Of a stretch of DNA of 19,609 nucleotides, positions 6,944-13,939 are shown in pieces. The position numbers and the translations under genes were made by a program. Origin of the DNA: an uncultured Alphaproteobacteria bacterium. GTDB taxonomy: Bacteria; Pseudomonadota; Alphaproteobacteria; UBA7887. The notes below the pieces were generated by a model. That model was not told the origin of the DNA and searched no databases. It saw nothing but the letters and a program-made list of their open reading frames with translations. The stretch's first letter is position 1. Every line of letters starts with the position of its first letter. The stretch covers positions 1 to 19,609 of the forward strand of contig CAJWOI010000009.1 of assembly GCA_913044255.1 (NCBI GenBank). The letters are read 5' to 3'.

Positions 6944-8422
6944 ATGGCAACGATTTCTTTGGGGTTGGTCCCATCACATTATTCTGACTTGCTTGGTCCC
7001 GACGAGCCATGTTTGACCTACCCGGACGGCCAAGTCACGTGGTCCGAACTTGAAAGTCGTTCTAACCGTCGCGCACGATTGCTGAAGGACCACGGTGTGT
7101 CCCCCAACGATTTTGTCACCGTGGCACTGGAAAATAACACTTTGTTTCATGAAGTGTGTTTCTCCCTATGGAAGCTTGGGGCAACTCCACACGTTGTGTC
7201 TCCCAGATTACCAATGATTGAACTAAAAGCGATTCTTGAGTTGCTTAAACCGACAACAGTTATTGGTGCGGACTCTCTTAGTATTCCCGGGCACCCATCG
7301 ATAGGTGTTGAATGCGACCTTCAAAAATATCCGGACATGCCGCTTCCTCCCCTTGTAGCCAAACACTGGAAGGCGATGTCGAGTGGTGGGTCAACTGGGC
7401 GCCCTAAGATTATTGTTGATCACTCCTCATCTGAAGTCGATCCAGCGGACTGGCTGCTGGATATGCCGCAGAGCGCCTGTGTGCTGAACCCGGGACCACT
7501 CTACCATAATGCGCCCTTTATGATGGCGCATTATGGTTTGTTTCGAGGGAATCACGTGGTCGGTTTGTCTCGGTTTGACGCGTTGGAGACACTGCAGCTG
7601 GTGGAACAATTCAGGCCCAGCTGGATTATGATGGTTCCCACCATGATGCATCGGATCTGGCGTTTGCCTGAGGAGACCCGGAATAAATTTGATTTATCCA
7701 GCCTTAAAGTGGTCGGACATGTCGCTTCCCCCATGCCGGTTTGGTTAAAGGAAGCGTGGATTGAATGGCTTGGTGCGGATCGTATTTATGAGCTCTATGG
7801 CGGCACCGAAGGAACAGGCGCTACTTGGATCAGAGGAGACGACTGGTTGCAACATAAGGGGTCGGTTGGAAAATTTATTAGGGATGCGAAAGTTCGTATC
7901 CTAAATACCGAAGGTGAAGACTGTGAGCCCGGGGAAATAGGGGAGGTATACCTGATGCCGGGGACTGGCCCAGGCACAACATATTATTATGTCGGAGCAG
8001 AGGCGAAGATTGTTGATGACGGATGGGAAACACTAGGTGACATGGGATGGCTCGATGAGGACGGTTACTTGTATCTGGCTGATCGGCGAACTGATTTAAT
8101 CATTTCTGGTGGCGCAAATATCTACCCAGCTGAAATTGAGGCTGTCCTTGCTGAGCACCCTGCTGTTGATACGGCGGTCGCTATCGGTTTACCTGACGAG
8201 GATCTCGGCCAGATTGTTCATGCCATCGTGCAGGTTCGGGATAACTGGCCTGTTCCGGTTGAAGAGAGCGAACTGAGGGGTTTTCTAGAGAAACAACTGG
8301 TCCGATATAAAACGCCGCGAACATACGAATTTGTTACGTATTCACTGCGTGATGATGCCGGCAAAGTCCGTCGATCGGAGCTCCGCAATCAGCGCATGCA
8401 GAAAGTGAATGATGGAGACTGA
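6944..8422 (+). CDS. AMP-dependent acyl-CoA ligase, BaiB (bile acid-CoA ligase)-like
   Basis: This 492-residue member of the ANL superfamily activates a carboxylic acid with ATP and joins it to CoA. Seen: P-loop 'SSGGSTGRPK' (146-155), 'GPLYHNAPFMMAHYGLF', 'YELYGGTEGTG' (A5 motif), 'GWLDEDGYLYLADRRTD' and 'ISGGANIYPAEIE', with a C-terminal Lys in 'DAGKVRR' as the expected catalytic Lys. The P-loop 'SGGSTG' in place of 'SGTTG', the PLYHNAPF block and 'WIRGDDWLQHKGSVG' closely resemble the clostridial bile acid ligase BaiB, so the substrate may be a bulky or polycyclic acid, although BaiB-like enzymes are also common in bacteria that do not use bile. The ATG at 6944 has GAGGG 5 bases upstream; a GTG at 6905 is less likely. 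Confidence 0.9.
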   Translation: MATISLGLVPSHYSDLLGPDEPCLTYPDGQVTWSELESRSNRRARLLKDHGVSPNDFVTVALENNTLFHEVCFSLWKLGATPHVVSPRLPMIELKAILELLKPTTVIGADSLSIPGHPSIGVECDLQKYPDMPLPPLVAKHWKAMSSGGSTGRPKIIVDHSSSEVDPADWLLDMPQSACVLNPGPLYHNAPFMMAHYGLFRGNHVVGLSRFDALETLQLVEQFRPSWIMMVPTMMHRIWRLPEETRNKFDLSSLKVVGHVASPMPVWLKEAWIEWLGADRIYELYGGTEGTGATWIRGDDWLQHKGSVGKFIRDAKVRILNTEGEDCEPGEIGEVYLMPGTGPGTTYYYVGAEAKIVDDGWETLGDMGWLDEDGYLYLADRRTDLIISGGANIYPAEIEAVLAEHPAVDTAVAIGLPDEDLGQIVHAIVQVRDNWPVPVEESELRGFLEKQLVRYKTPRTYEFVTYSLRDDAGKVRRSELRNQRMQKVNDGD

Positions 8423-8464
8423 CGGGCCCATGGCAGAACGGGTCCGGAGTACGTGATCCGACAT

Positions 8465-8487
8465 TGGTTTTCTCTGGATCGCGGGAT
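8465..8487 (+). promoter_or_regulatory. Weak sigma-70-like promoter candidate before the LarA-like gene
   Basis: TTGGTT (8465-8470) is followed at a spacing of 17 to 18 bases by TTATGCT, giving three of six matches at -35 and four of six at -10. It lies in the 140-base gap after the ligase stop, about 75 bases before the chosen GTG of the LarA-like gene. The match is poor, and read-through from the ligase gene is equally possible. Confidence 0.2.
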
Positions 8488-8562
8488 TATGCTAGGATAG
8501 AAACGGAATCCTGCCTCATTCTTGCTGGGGTGGGTAGATGTGTAAAGGGAAGGGCAAAGACC

Positions 8563-9834
8563 GTGCGTGAAGACCTTCAATTTAATATTGCGGGTGGCCT
8601 TGGATTTGAGCTGCCGCAAATGGCACGTGTGCGACAATTGTTCGAGCACCATGGCGTCGACGACGTCGCCAAAGCTGTAACAGATGAACTTGCTCGTCCA
8701 GAAATAATGGCCAAGGTCAAACCCGGCGCTAAAATTGCCGTGGGTGTTGGGAGCCGTGGCGTAGCAAATATTGATGTAGCGGTGCGCGCACTAATCGGCT
8801 CGTTAAAGGCCCAGGGCGCGGACCCCTTTGTTTTCCCCGCTATGGGGAGTCACGCGGGGGGTACGGCTGACGCGCAGGCTGCTCTTCTTGCTGGATATGG
8901 CGTGACTGAATCTGCTGTTGGAGCTCCGGTACGGGCAACCATGGACACGGTTATGGTTACAGAGCTCGATGATGGCACGGCCATCCATATGGATCGCTTC
9001 GCGCACGAGGCGGACGGCGTGGTTCTGATAAATCGTGTCAAGCCGCACACCAGTTTTCGAGGACCAGTGGAAAGTGGTGTGATCAAGATGATGATCATCG
9101 GGATGGGTAAGATTAACGGAGCGACCGCAATACATGGCGGCCATCCAATGGAAAATTTCGGGGAGGTGTTGCCTCGTGCCGCAGGTGCTCTGATGGAACA
9201 TATACCGTTTCTTTTTGGAGTGGGAATGGTTGAGGACGCGCATGACGATACAGCGATTGTTGAAGCCATGCCTGCAGAGACTTTGTTTGCACGGGAGCCG
9301 GCGTTGCAGTCCCGAGCCAAGGAGTTGATGGCGAGAATCTATATCGATGATATCGATGTGCTAGTTATTGATGAAATCGGTAAAGAGATTAGTGGGTCTG
9401 GTTGTGATCCTAATGTCACTGGGCATCGGAATTCTCCTGGCTTCGAGTTGCCTCGAGTTAAAAAAATGGTAATTCTTGATGTCACAGATGCGACGAAGGG
9501 GAATGCGACAGGTATCGGTTCGGCTGATGTGATAACTCACCGTCTTTTGAGCCGTGTCGACTTTGCTGCGACTTATGCGAACACAGTAACCAGCACATAT
9601 TTGGAAGGCGCGAGAATTCCGATTCCGATGAAAACAGGTCGGGACGCGGTTCGGCTGGCAGTGAAGACCCTGATTGGTGTGCAGCCGGAGGATGCTAGGA
9701 TCGTGAGGATTCGCAATACTCTAAAGTTGGCAGAGATTGAGGTGTCTACTCCGTTACTCGACGAAGTGCGTGGCGAAGATCGGATGGAAATTCTATCTGA
9801 ACCGTCTAAGGTGGTATTTTTAGACGCCGCCTAG
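8563..9834 (+). CDS. LarA-like (lactate racemase N-terminal domain, DUF2088-type) protein
   Basis: This protein of about 423 residues has the length of LarA, the nickel-pincer-nucleotide lactate racemase. Seen: 'PGAKIAVGVGSRGVANID' near the N-terminus, 'FPAMGSHAGGTADAQ' (His97), 'RVKPHTSFRGPVESGVIK' (His162, Lys175) and later 'VIDEIGKEISGSGCDPN'. The two histidines correspond to LarA active-site His108 and His174; the lysine that binds the cofactor in LarA is probably Lys175, but it is 13 rather than 10 residues after the second His, so this is uncertain. Likely role: racemase or epimerase of a 2-hydroxy acid. No larB, larC or larE is in the window. The start is uncertain: GTG 8563 follows a purine-rich AAGGGAAGGG; the frame stays open up to TTG 8464. 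Confidence 0.78.
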   Translation: MREDLQFNIAGGLGFELPQMARVRQLFEHHGVDDVAKAVTDELARPEIMAKVKPGAKIAVGVGSRGVANIDVAVRALIGSLKAQGADPFVFPAMGSHAGGTADAQAALLAGYGVTESAVGAPVRATMDTVMVTELDDGTAIHMDRFAHEADGVVLINRVKPHTSFRGPVESGVIKMMIIGMGKINGATAIHGGHPMENFGEVLPRAAGALMEHIPFLFGVGMVEDAHDDTAIVEAMPAETLFAREPALQSRAKELMARIYIDDIDVLVIDEIGKEISGSGCDPNVTGHRNSPGFELPRVKKMVILDVTDATKGNATGIGSADVITHRLLSRVDFAATYANTVTSTYLEGARIPIPMKTGRDAVRLAVKTLIGVQPEDARIVRIRNTLKLAEIEVSTPLLDEVRGEDRMEILSEPSKVVFLDAA

Positions 9835-9858
9835 GAAGTATCAGTGCTGATGGGAAAT

Positions 9859-10107
9859 TTAGCCGCCACCAATACGAGGCAAGAAATAAACCTCACTCTC
9901 TGGAGCAACCGATTCTAGGAGGGGGTCGTGGTATATCTCTCCGTCGATGGCCACGGCCATGTTGATTTCTATGGCCTCTCCTATGCCGGGAAAATCCTTA
10001 TCTAGGCAACGAATCACGGCTCGTACGGTCTTTGCGTTAATTTCAAATTCGGCTTTCCCGTCGGTAAATTGTTGACTCAAACCGGCGGGAATCACAACTT
10101 TCGCCAT
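9859..10107 (-). CDS. MoaD/ThiS-like sulfur-carrier protein
   Basis: This 82-residue beta-grasp protein starts 'MAKVVIPAGLSQQFTDGKAE' and ends '...EVYFLPRIGGG'. The terminal Gly-Gly after a Pro-x-Ile/Val pattern is the mark of MoaD/ThiS proteins, which are adenylated and thiocarboxylated at that end and donate sulfur, for example for molybdopterin. It is the last gene of the Mo hydroxylase operon: its ATG at 10107 lies two bases after the stop of the Mo subunit; an alternative TTG at 10113 would overlap that stop (TTGA). The position suggests a dedicated sulfur donor for this enzyme's cofactor or its maturation, though a role in another thio-transfer is possible. No partner E1-like (MoeB/ThiF) gene is seen. 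Confidence 0.82.
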   Translation of the reverse strand: MAKVVIPAGLSQQFTDGKAEFEINAKTVRAVIRCLDKDFPGIGEAIEINMAVAIDGEIYHDPLLESVAPESEVYFLPRIGGG

Positions 10108-10109
10108 GT

Positions 10110-12395
10110 TCAAGAAGGCGCTCTGCCGCCCCCATTGCTAAGACTCGCCAAGACTTTTGGTGGTGACATCGGGAGGTCTTTTAATCGGACTCCCAGTGCG
10201 TCAGAAATAGCGTTTGCCACCGCTGCCATCGGTGGAATGATTGGCACCTCGCCGACCCCGCGAACCCCATAGGGATGGTTCGGGTTGGGCACTTCCACCA
10301 ATACTGTGTCGATCATTGGTAGATCGGACGCGACTGGAACCCGGTAATCAAGAAATCCGGGGTTATCCAGTCGTCCCTCCTTATCGTAAATATATTCTTC
10401 GTTTAAAGCCCATCCTACGCCTTGGGCGACGCCACCCTGAAGTTGCCCTTCGACGTAGCCGGGGTGGATCGCACGCCCCACGTCTTGGACAGCAGTGTAA
10501 CGGACGATCGACACCCTGCCGGTTTCGCGGTCAACTTCTACGTCGCAAATATGAGTTCCGAAACCGGGCCCAGCGCCCTTTACGTTCAACGACGCGTGGC
10601 CACTAATTGGTCCACCAGTTTTGCCGGAAGCACCGGCGATGGTGCTTAATGGCATCGGCTCAAAGTCTCCAGCGTTTTTCCCTGCTGGACGCGCTTCTCC
10701 ATCTACCCACTCCACCGCGTCTGGATCGATTTCCCATAATTTGGCTGCGCGGGAACATAGCTCCGAAACGGCACCATTGGCAGCTTCTATGACCGCTTTA
10801 CCGCTCGCAAAGGTTACCCGACTTCCTCCTGTTAGAAAGTTGTAGCCAATCGAACTGGTGTCTGCGACTGTAATACGTATCTTGTCATAGTCGATGCCAA
10901 GCACCTCTGCTGCCATTTGTGCGAGCGACGCACGGCTACCGCCGATGTCTGGATTGCCTTCCATTACGGTCGCGGTGCCATCTTCATTTATGTGCACACT
11001 TGCCGTGGAATCGCCACCTATATTAAACCAAAAGCCTGAAGCTACCCCTCGCCCTTGGTTTTCTTTGAGTGGGGCTGAATAGTGTGGGTGTTGCTTCGCG
11101 GCCTCCAGAGTATCGACAAAGCCAATTGGCCCAAAAGTAGGGCCATAGTATGCTTTGGTGCCTTGACGTGCGGCGTTTTTCTCCCTAAGTGCGATGGGAT
11201 CTATGCTGAGTTCTTCGGCAATTTCGTCGATGACGCATTCGACGCCAAACTCAGAAATGGGAGCACCTGGAGCCCGATAAGCCGCAACTTTGGGTCGATT
11301 CACCACTACATCATGTCCAACCACATTGACATTTCCGATATTGTAGGGCGCAAATGCGCACATGCATCCGGGACCAATGGGTGACCCAGGAAACGCGCCA
11401 GCTTGATAAGCCAGTGTTGCCTGAGCTGCCGTAATAGTTCCGTCCTTGGTGGCGCCAATTTTAATTTTGGTGGCTCCACCTGAGGTGGGCCCGCTTGCGC
11501 GAAATACTTCGGTCCGACTCATGACCATTTTTACCGGTCTTCCCGTTCGTCGTGAAAGAAGTCCTGCGGTAGGCTCAATATAAACAGTGGTTTTCCCTCC
11601 GAAGCCACCTCCAATCTCGGCCGGTACTACCGTCACTTTCGAAATTTCGACATCAAGAACACGCGCGCAAAATTGGCGGACCATAAACTGGCCCTGGCTG
11701 CTGCAATGGATGAAAAGTCGCCCGTCTTCCGAAGAATCCGCAACGCATGCATGCGGTTCAATGTAGCCCTGATGAACCGGTTTGGTAGTGAACTCACGTT
11801 CTATGACCACGTCAGCTTTGGAAAATCCAGCTTCGATATCACCAAGAACAAACTCCATGCGCTTTGCGATATTGGATGGTTTGTCGGGTTTCGGCGAAAC
11901 GCCGTCCGTGAAGAGGTCGTCGTGGAGCAACGGAGCATCTGGTTTCATAGCTGCTTTGACATCGATAACATGCGGCAAGACTTCGTAATCAACTTCAATG
12001 AGGTCGACTGCTTCCTCAGCGATTGCCGCACTAGTCGCTGCTACAGCAGCGACTGCGTGGCCGTCATATAACGCCTTGTCACGCGCCATTACGTTCCGGG
12101 CCAAATCACGGAAATTAACTGGCACTTCGCCAGCCGCTTCCCATACGGGCGGAGGTGGTGGTGGGAAATCGCTGCCTGTAACGACTGCTTTAACGCCCGG
12201 CAAGGACACCGCCTTCGTTGTATCAATGGAGCGGATACGGGCATGGGCATGCGGACTTCTCAGAACACGTCCTATCAACATGCCTGGAAGGTGCATGTCT
12301 GCACCGAATTTGGCCCGGCCTGTGACCTTGTCAACACCGTCGGGGCGAATCGGCCGTTTGCCTACCCATTTAAACTCTTGCGTCTCTTTGCCCAT
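10110..12395 (-). CDS. Xanthine dehydrogenase-family molybdenum-binding large subunit
   Basis: This 761-residue protein is the Mo-cofactor subunit of a three-part molybdenum hydroxylase. Seen: N-terminal 'GKRPIRPDGVDKVTGRAKF' (12-30) with 'GMLIGRVLRSPHAHARI' (38-54); the Mo-binding domain with 'SSQGQF' (242-247), 'IGGGFGGK' (261-268), 'AAYRAPGAP' (371-379), 'GGSRVTFASGKAV' (533-545) and 'RGVGEVPIIPPMAAVANAI' (712-730). Glu716 in 'GVGE' aligns with the catalytic base. The active loop AYRAPGAP lacks the Cys of true CO dehydrogenase (AYRCSFR), so the substrate is an aldehyde, N-heterocycle or similar compound. ATG 12395, preceded by GAGGGGAG, follows the 2Fe-2S gene stop by 2 bases; the open frame runs further upstream only inside that gene. 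A proline run (77-83) is unusual. Confidence 0.95.
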   Translation of the reverse strand: MGKETQEFKWVGKRPIRPDGVDKVTGRAKFGADMHLPGMLIGRVLRSPHAHARIRSIDTTKAVSLPGVKAVVTGSDFPPPPPPVWEAAGEVPVNFRDLARNVMARDKALYDGHAVAAVAATSAAIAEEAVDLIEVDYEVLPHVIDVKAAMKPDAPLLHDDLFTDGVSPKPDKPSNIAKRMEFVLGDIEAGFSKADVVIEREFTTKPVHQGYIEPHACVADSSEDGRLFIHCSSQGQFMVRQFCARVLDVEISKVTVVPAEIGGGFGGKTTVYIEPTAGLLSRRTGRPVKMVMSRTEVFRASGPTSGGATKIKIGATKDGTITAAQATLAYQAGAFPGSPIGPGCMCAFAPYNIGNVNVVGHDVVVNRPKVAAYRAPGAPISEFGVECVIDEIAEELSIDPIALREKNAARQGTKAYYGPTFGPIGFVDTLEAAKQHPHYSAPLKENQGRGVASGFWFNIGGDSTASVHINEDGTATVMEGNPDIGGSRASLAQMAAEVLGIDYDKIRITVADTSSIGYNFLTGGSRVTFASGKAVIEAANGAVSELCSRAAKLWEIDPDAVEWVDGEARPAGKNAGDFEPMPLSTIAGASGKTGGPISGHASLNVKGAGPGFGTHICDVEVDRETGRVSIVRYTAVQDVGRAIHPGYVEGQLQGGVAQGVGWALNEEYIYDKEGRLDNPGFLDYRVPVASDLPMIDTVLVEVPNPNHPYGVRGVGEVPIIPPMAAVANAISDALGVRLKDLPMSPPKVLASLSNGGGRAPS

Positions 12396-12397
12396 CT

Positions 12398-12874
12398 CTA
12401 CGCTCCCCTCATATCTGCCGCGACGTCCAAGACTGCGCGGACAATCTTGTCGTATCCAGTGCACCTGCATAGGTTTCCGGCCAGCCAATAGCGAACCTCG
12501 ATTTCCGTTGGGTCGCTGTTGCGCTCCAGCAAGGCCTTCGCTGCCACAAGAAACCCTGGCGTGCAGAAACCACATTGCAGCGCTGCTTCCTCGAGAAATT
12601 TCGTTTGCAAAGGATGTAATTTGTCGCCTTCAGCCATACCCTCGATGGTTTCGATTGTCTTTCCTTGCGCCTCGACACCAAACATCAGACAGGCGCAAAC
12701 TAAGCGACCATCGACCATAATACTGCAGGCACCGCAATCACCTGATGAACACCCTTCTTTGGTGCCAGTAAGGCGTAGTTCATCTCGCAACACGTCGAGA
12801 AGTGTTTCCTGTGGCTCGCATAAAAAATCTTGCGGCTCGCCGTTGACCTCAGTCGTCACATGTTGCCTCGCCAT
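12398..12874 (-). CDS. (2Fe-2S)-binding small subunit of molybdenum hydroxylase
   Basis: This 158-residue subunit carries electrons from the Mo site to FAD through two [2Fe-2S] clusters. Seen: the plant-ferredoxin-type cluster ligands Cys42, Cys47, Cys50 and Cys62 in 'GCSSGDCGAC' and 'CACLMF', then the second cluster Cys101, Cys104, Cys136 and Cys138 in 'LQCGFCTPGF' and 'NLCRCTGY'. Length and spacing are those of CoxS/XdhC-type subunits. The ATG at 12874 shares a base with the FAD-subunit stop (TAATG), which points to translational coupling. The order FAD, 2Fe-2S, Mo equals the coxMSL arrangement. Confidence 0.96.
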   Translation of the reverse strand: MARQHVTTEVNGEPQDFLCEPQETLLDVLRDELRLTGTKEGCSSGDCGACSIMVDGRLVCACLMFGVEAQGKTIETIEGMAEGDKLHPLQTKFLEEAALQCGFCTPGFLVAAKALLERNSDPTEIEVRYWLAGNLCRCTGYDKIVRAVLDVAADMRGA

Positions 12875-13734
12875 TAGCTAACCTCCGCACGTTGTTTGGC
12901 GATAAGTGCTGCCCGTTTCGCAAGCACGCCGGCTACGCCGACCCTGAATTCAACGGTTCCCCGCTTGTCATCGATTGGGTTGCAAGCGGCGCTAGCTGCG
13001 GCTTCGAGCTTATCGAGCGCTGCATCGTCCAAGCTTGAGCCGACAATCGCTTTGGAGCCGTCCCCCACTAAGAGGACCGTAGGCGCTACTGCTCCCAGGG
13101 CTACGCGAGCTTGTTGGCAGACACCCTTTTCGTCAAGTGTCAGATACACACCGGCGCCAACGACAGCTATGTCCATCTCCGTACGTGGGATGAACCGCAA
13201 GTAGGCATCTGCTGACCGGGGCAGTTTTTTGGGCAGTCTAAATTCCGTGACGAATTCCCCGTTTTTCAATGTCGTTTGACCTGGTCCAGTGGTGATTTGT
13301 TCCACCGCGGTTTCTCGTTGACCATCTGGTCCCGCAATAAGACAAACTGCGCTTGCTGCCACCAATGCTGGAACGCTGTCTGCGGCTGGTGACGCATTGC
13401 ATAAATTGCCACCTAATGACGCGCGACCTTGAATCTGAGTGGAACCAATAAGTTCCGTAGCTTCTACGACACCTGGCCATGCCGCTTTTACTCCGTCATG
13501 TTCGCCTAGTTCTGCGCCGCTAACGGCGGCTCCGATATGGATACCACTACTATCGATGGAAATTTTTCGCAGTTCCGGAATATTTTTCACATCGACAACA
13601 AGTGGGGGTTTGGCTAGGCCAGCCCGAATTTGAACCAGCAAATCCGTACCGCCTGCCAATACGCGAGCTGCGCCCTTGGCTTCTGCCAACAGCTTGACAG
13701 CCTCGTCGATTGAACTTGGGGCCTTATAGTCCAT
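12874..13734 (-). CDS. FAD-binding medium subunit of molybdenum hydroxylase
   Basis: This 286-residue protein is the flavin subunit (CoxM-like) that passes electrons from the iron-sulfur clusters to the final acceptor. Seen: 'MDYKAPSSIDEAVKLLAEAK' at the start, the FAD pyrophosphate motif 'LAGGTDLLVQIR' (26-37), and 'GRASLGGNLCNASPAADSVP' (103-122), both diagnostic for the FAD_binding_5/CO-dehydrogenase flavoprotein fold, followed by a normal C-terminal domain ('FIPRTEMDIAVVGAGVYL'). It is the first gene of the operon. The ATG at 13734 has no strong Shine-Dalgarno sequence; the upstream leader is about 150 bases long and rich in hairpins. Confidence 0.94.
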   Translation of the reverse strand: MDYKAPSSIDEAVKLLAEAKGAARVLAGGTDLLVQIRAGLAKPPLVVDVKNIPELRKISIDSSGIHIGAAVSGAELGEHDGVKAAWPGVVEATELIGSTQIQGRASLGGNLCNASPAADSVPALVAASAVCLIAGPDGQRETAVEQITTGPGQTTLKNGEFVTEFRLPKKLPRSADAYLRFIPRTEMDIAVVGAGVYLTLDEKGVCQQARVALGAVAPTVLLVGDGSKAIVGSSLDDAALDKLEAAASAACNPIDDKRGTVEFRVGVAGVLAKRAALIAKQRAEVS

Positions 13735-13770
13735 TGCTTACTATGTACCTACAAAATGATGATGGGTTAT

Positions 13771-13870
13771 GGGGAATCTGCCCCGAAGGGTTGGGAACCT
13801 ACCAAGGTGCGCGGCGTAGCGCCAGTCCTCGGTTACAAATTAGTGCTAATATGGTGTCGGGAGCTGCCCG
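13771..13870 (-). promoter_or_regulatory. Structured 5' leader of the molybdenum hydroxylase operon (candidate cis-regulatory RNA)
   Basis: Between the MBL gene and the FAD subunit the minus-strand transcript would hold a series of short perfect inverted repeats: CGGG/CCCG (13858-13870), ATTAG/CTAAT (13839-13850), GGCG/CGCC (13813-13823), GGTT/AACC (13789-13799) and GGGG/CCCC (13771-13784). The GGGG arm can instead pair with the CCC just before it through a UUCG loop, so two hairpins are mutually exclusive. Such competition is typical of attenuators and riboswitches. I do not recognise a known riboswitch consensus, and stems of 4 to 5 pairs can occur by chance. Confidence 0.3.
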
Positions 13871-13888
13871 TTCCATAGTGTCCAACAA

Positions 13889-13894
13889 ATTATA
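13889..13894 (-). promoter_or_regulatory. Perfect -10 element (TATAAT) upstream of the molybdenum hydroxylase operon
   Basis: Read on the minus strand the sequence GGTATATAATTTG contains an exact TATAAT about 155 bases upstream of the FAD-subunit ATG. No convincing -35 hexamer lies 16 to 18 bases further up. If used, transcription would begin just before the hairpin-rich leader. Confidence 0.3.
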
Positions 13895-13919
13895 TACCAC
13901 CGGGCATGCGGCCTAACGA

Positions 13920-13939
13920 GCGAGAGTTCTAAGTCTCGC
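13920..13939 (-). terminator. Stem-loop across the stop codon of the MBL-fold gene, possible terminator
   Basis: GCGAGA and TCTCGC form a perfect 6-bp stem with an 8-base loop that spans the TAG stop of the MBL gene. No U-run follows on the minus strand, so if it ends transcription it is not a classic intrinsic terminator. It separates the MBL gene from the molybdenum hydroxylase operon. Confidence 0.25.

Noticed and set aside
8850..9320. Minus-strand open frame of 156 codons opposite the LarA-like gene, with another of 146 codons in the next frame
   Set aside because: Both lie antisense to a conserved protein and show no domain pattern of their own.
9838..9853. ATCAG-TG-CTGAT inverted repeat between the convergent LarA-like and MoaD-like genes
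   Set aside because: The loop of two bases is too tight for a hairpin and no T-run follows.
12127..12175. GGTGGT/GGAGG-rich tract that looks like a simple repeat
   Set aside because: It is the coding sequence of a proline run in the N-terminal part of the Mo subunit and not an independent repeat.
11998..12720. Long plus-strand open frame (240 codons) opposite the Mo and 2Fe-2S subunit genes
   Set aside because: It is fully antisense to two certain genes, has no recognisable domain and has a Ser/Arg/Pro-rich composition typical of an antisense shadow.
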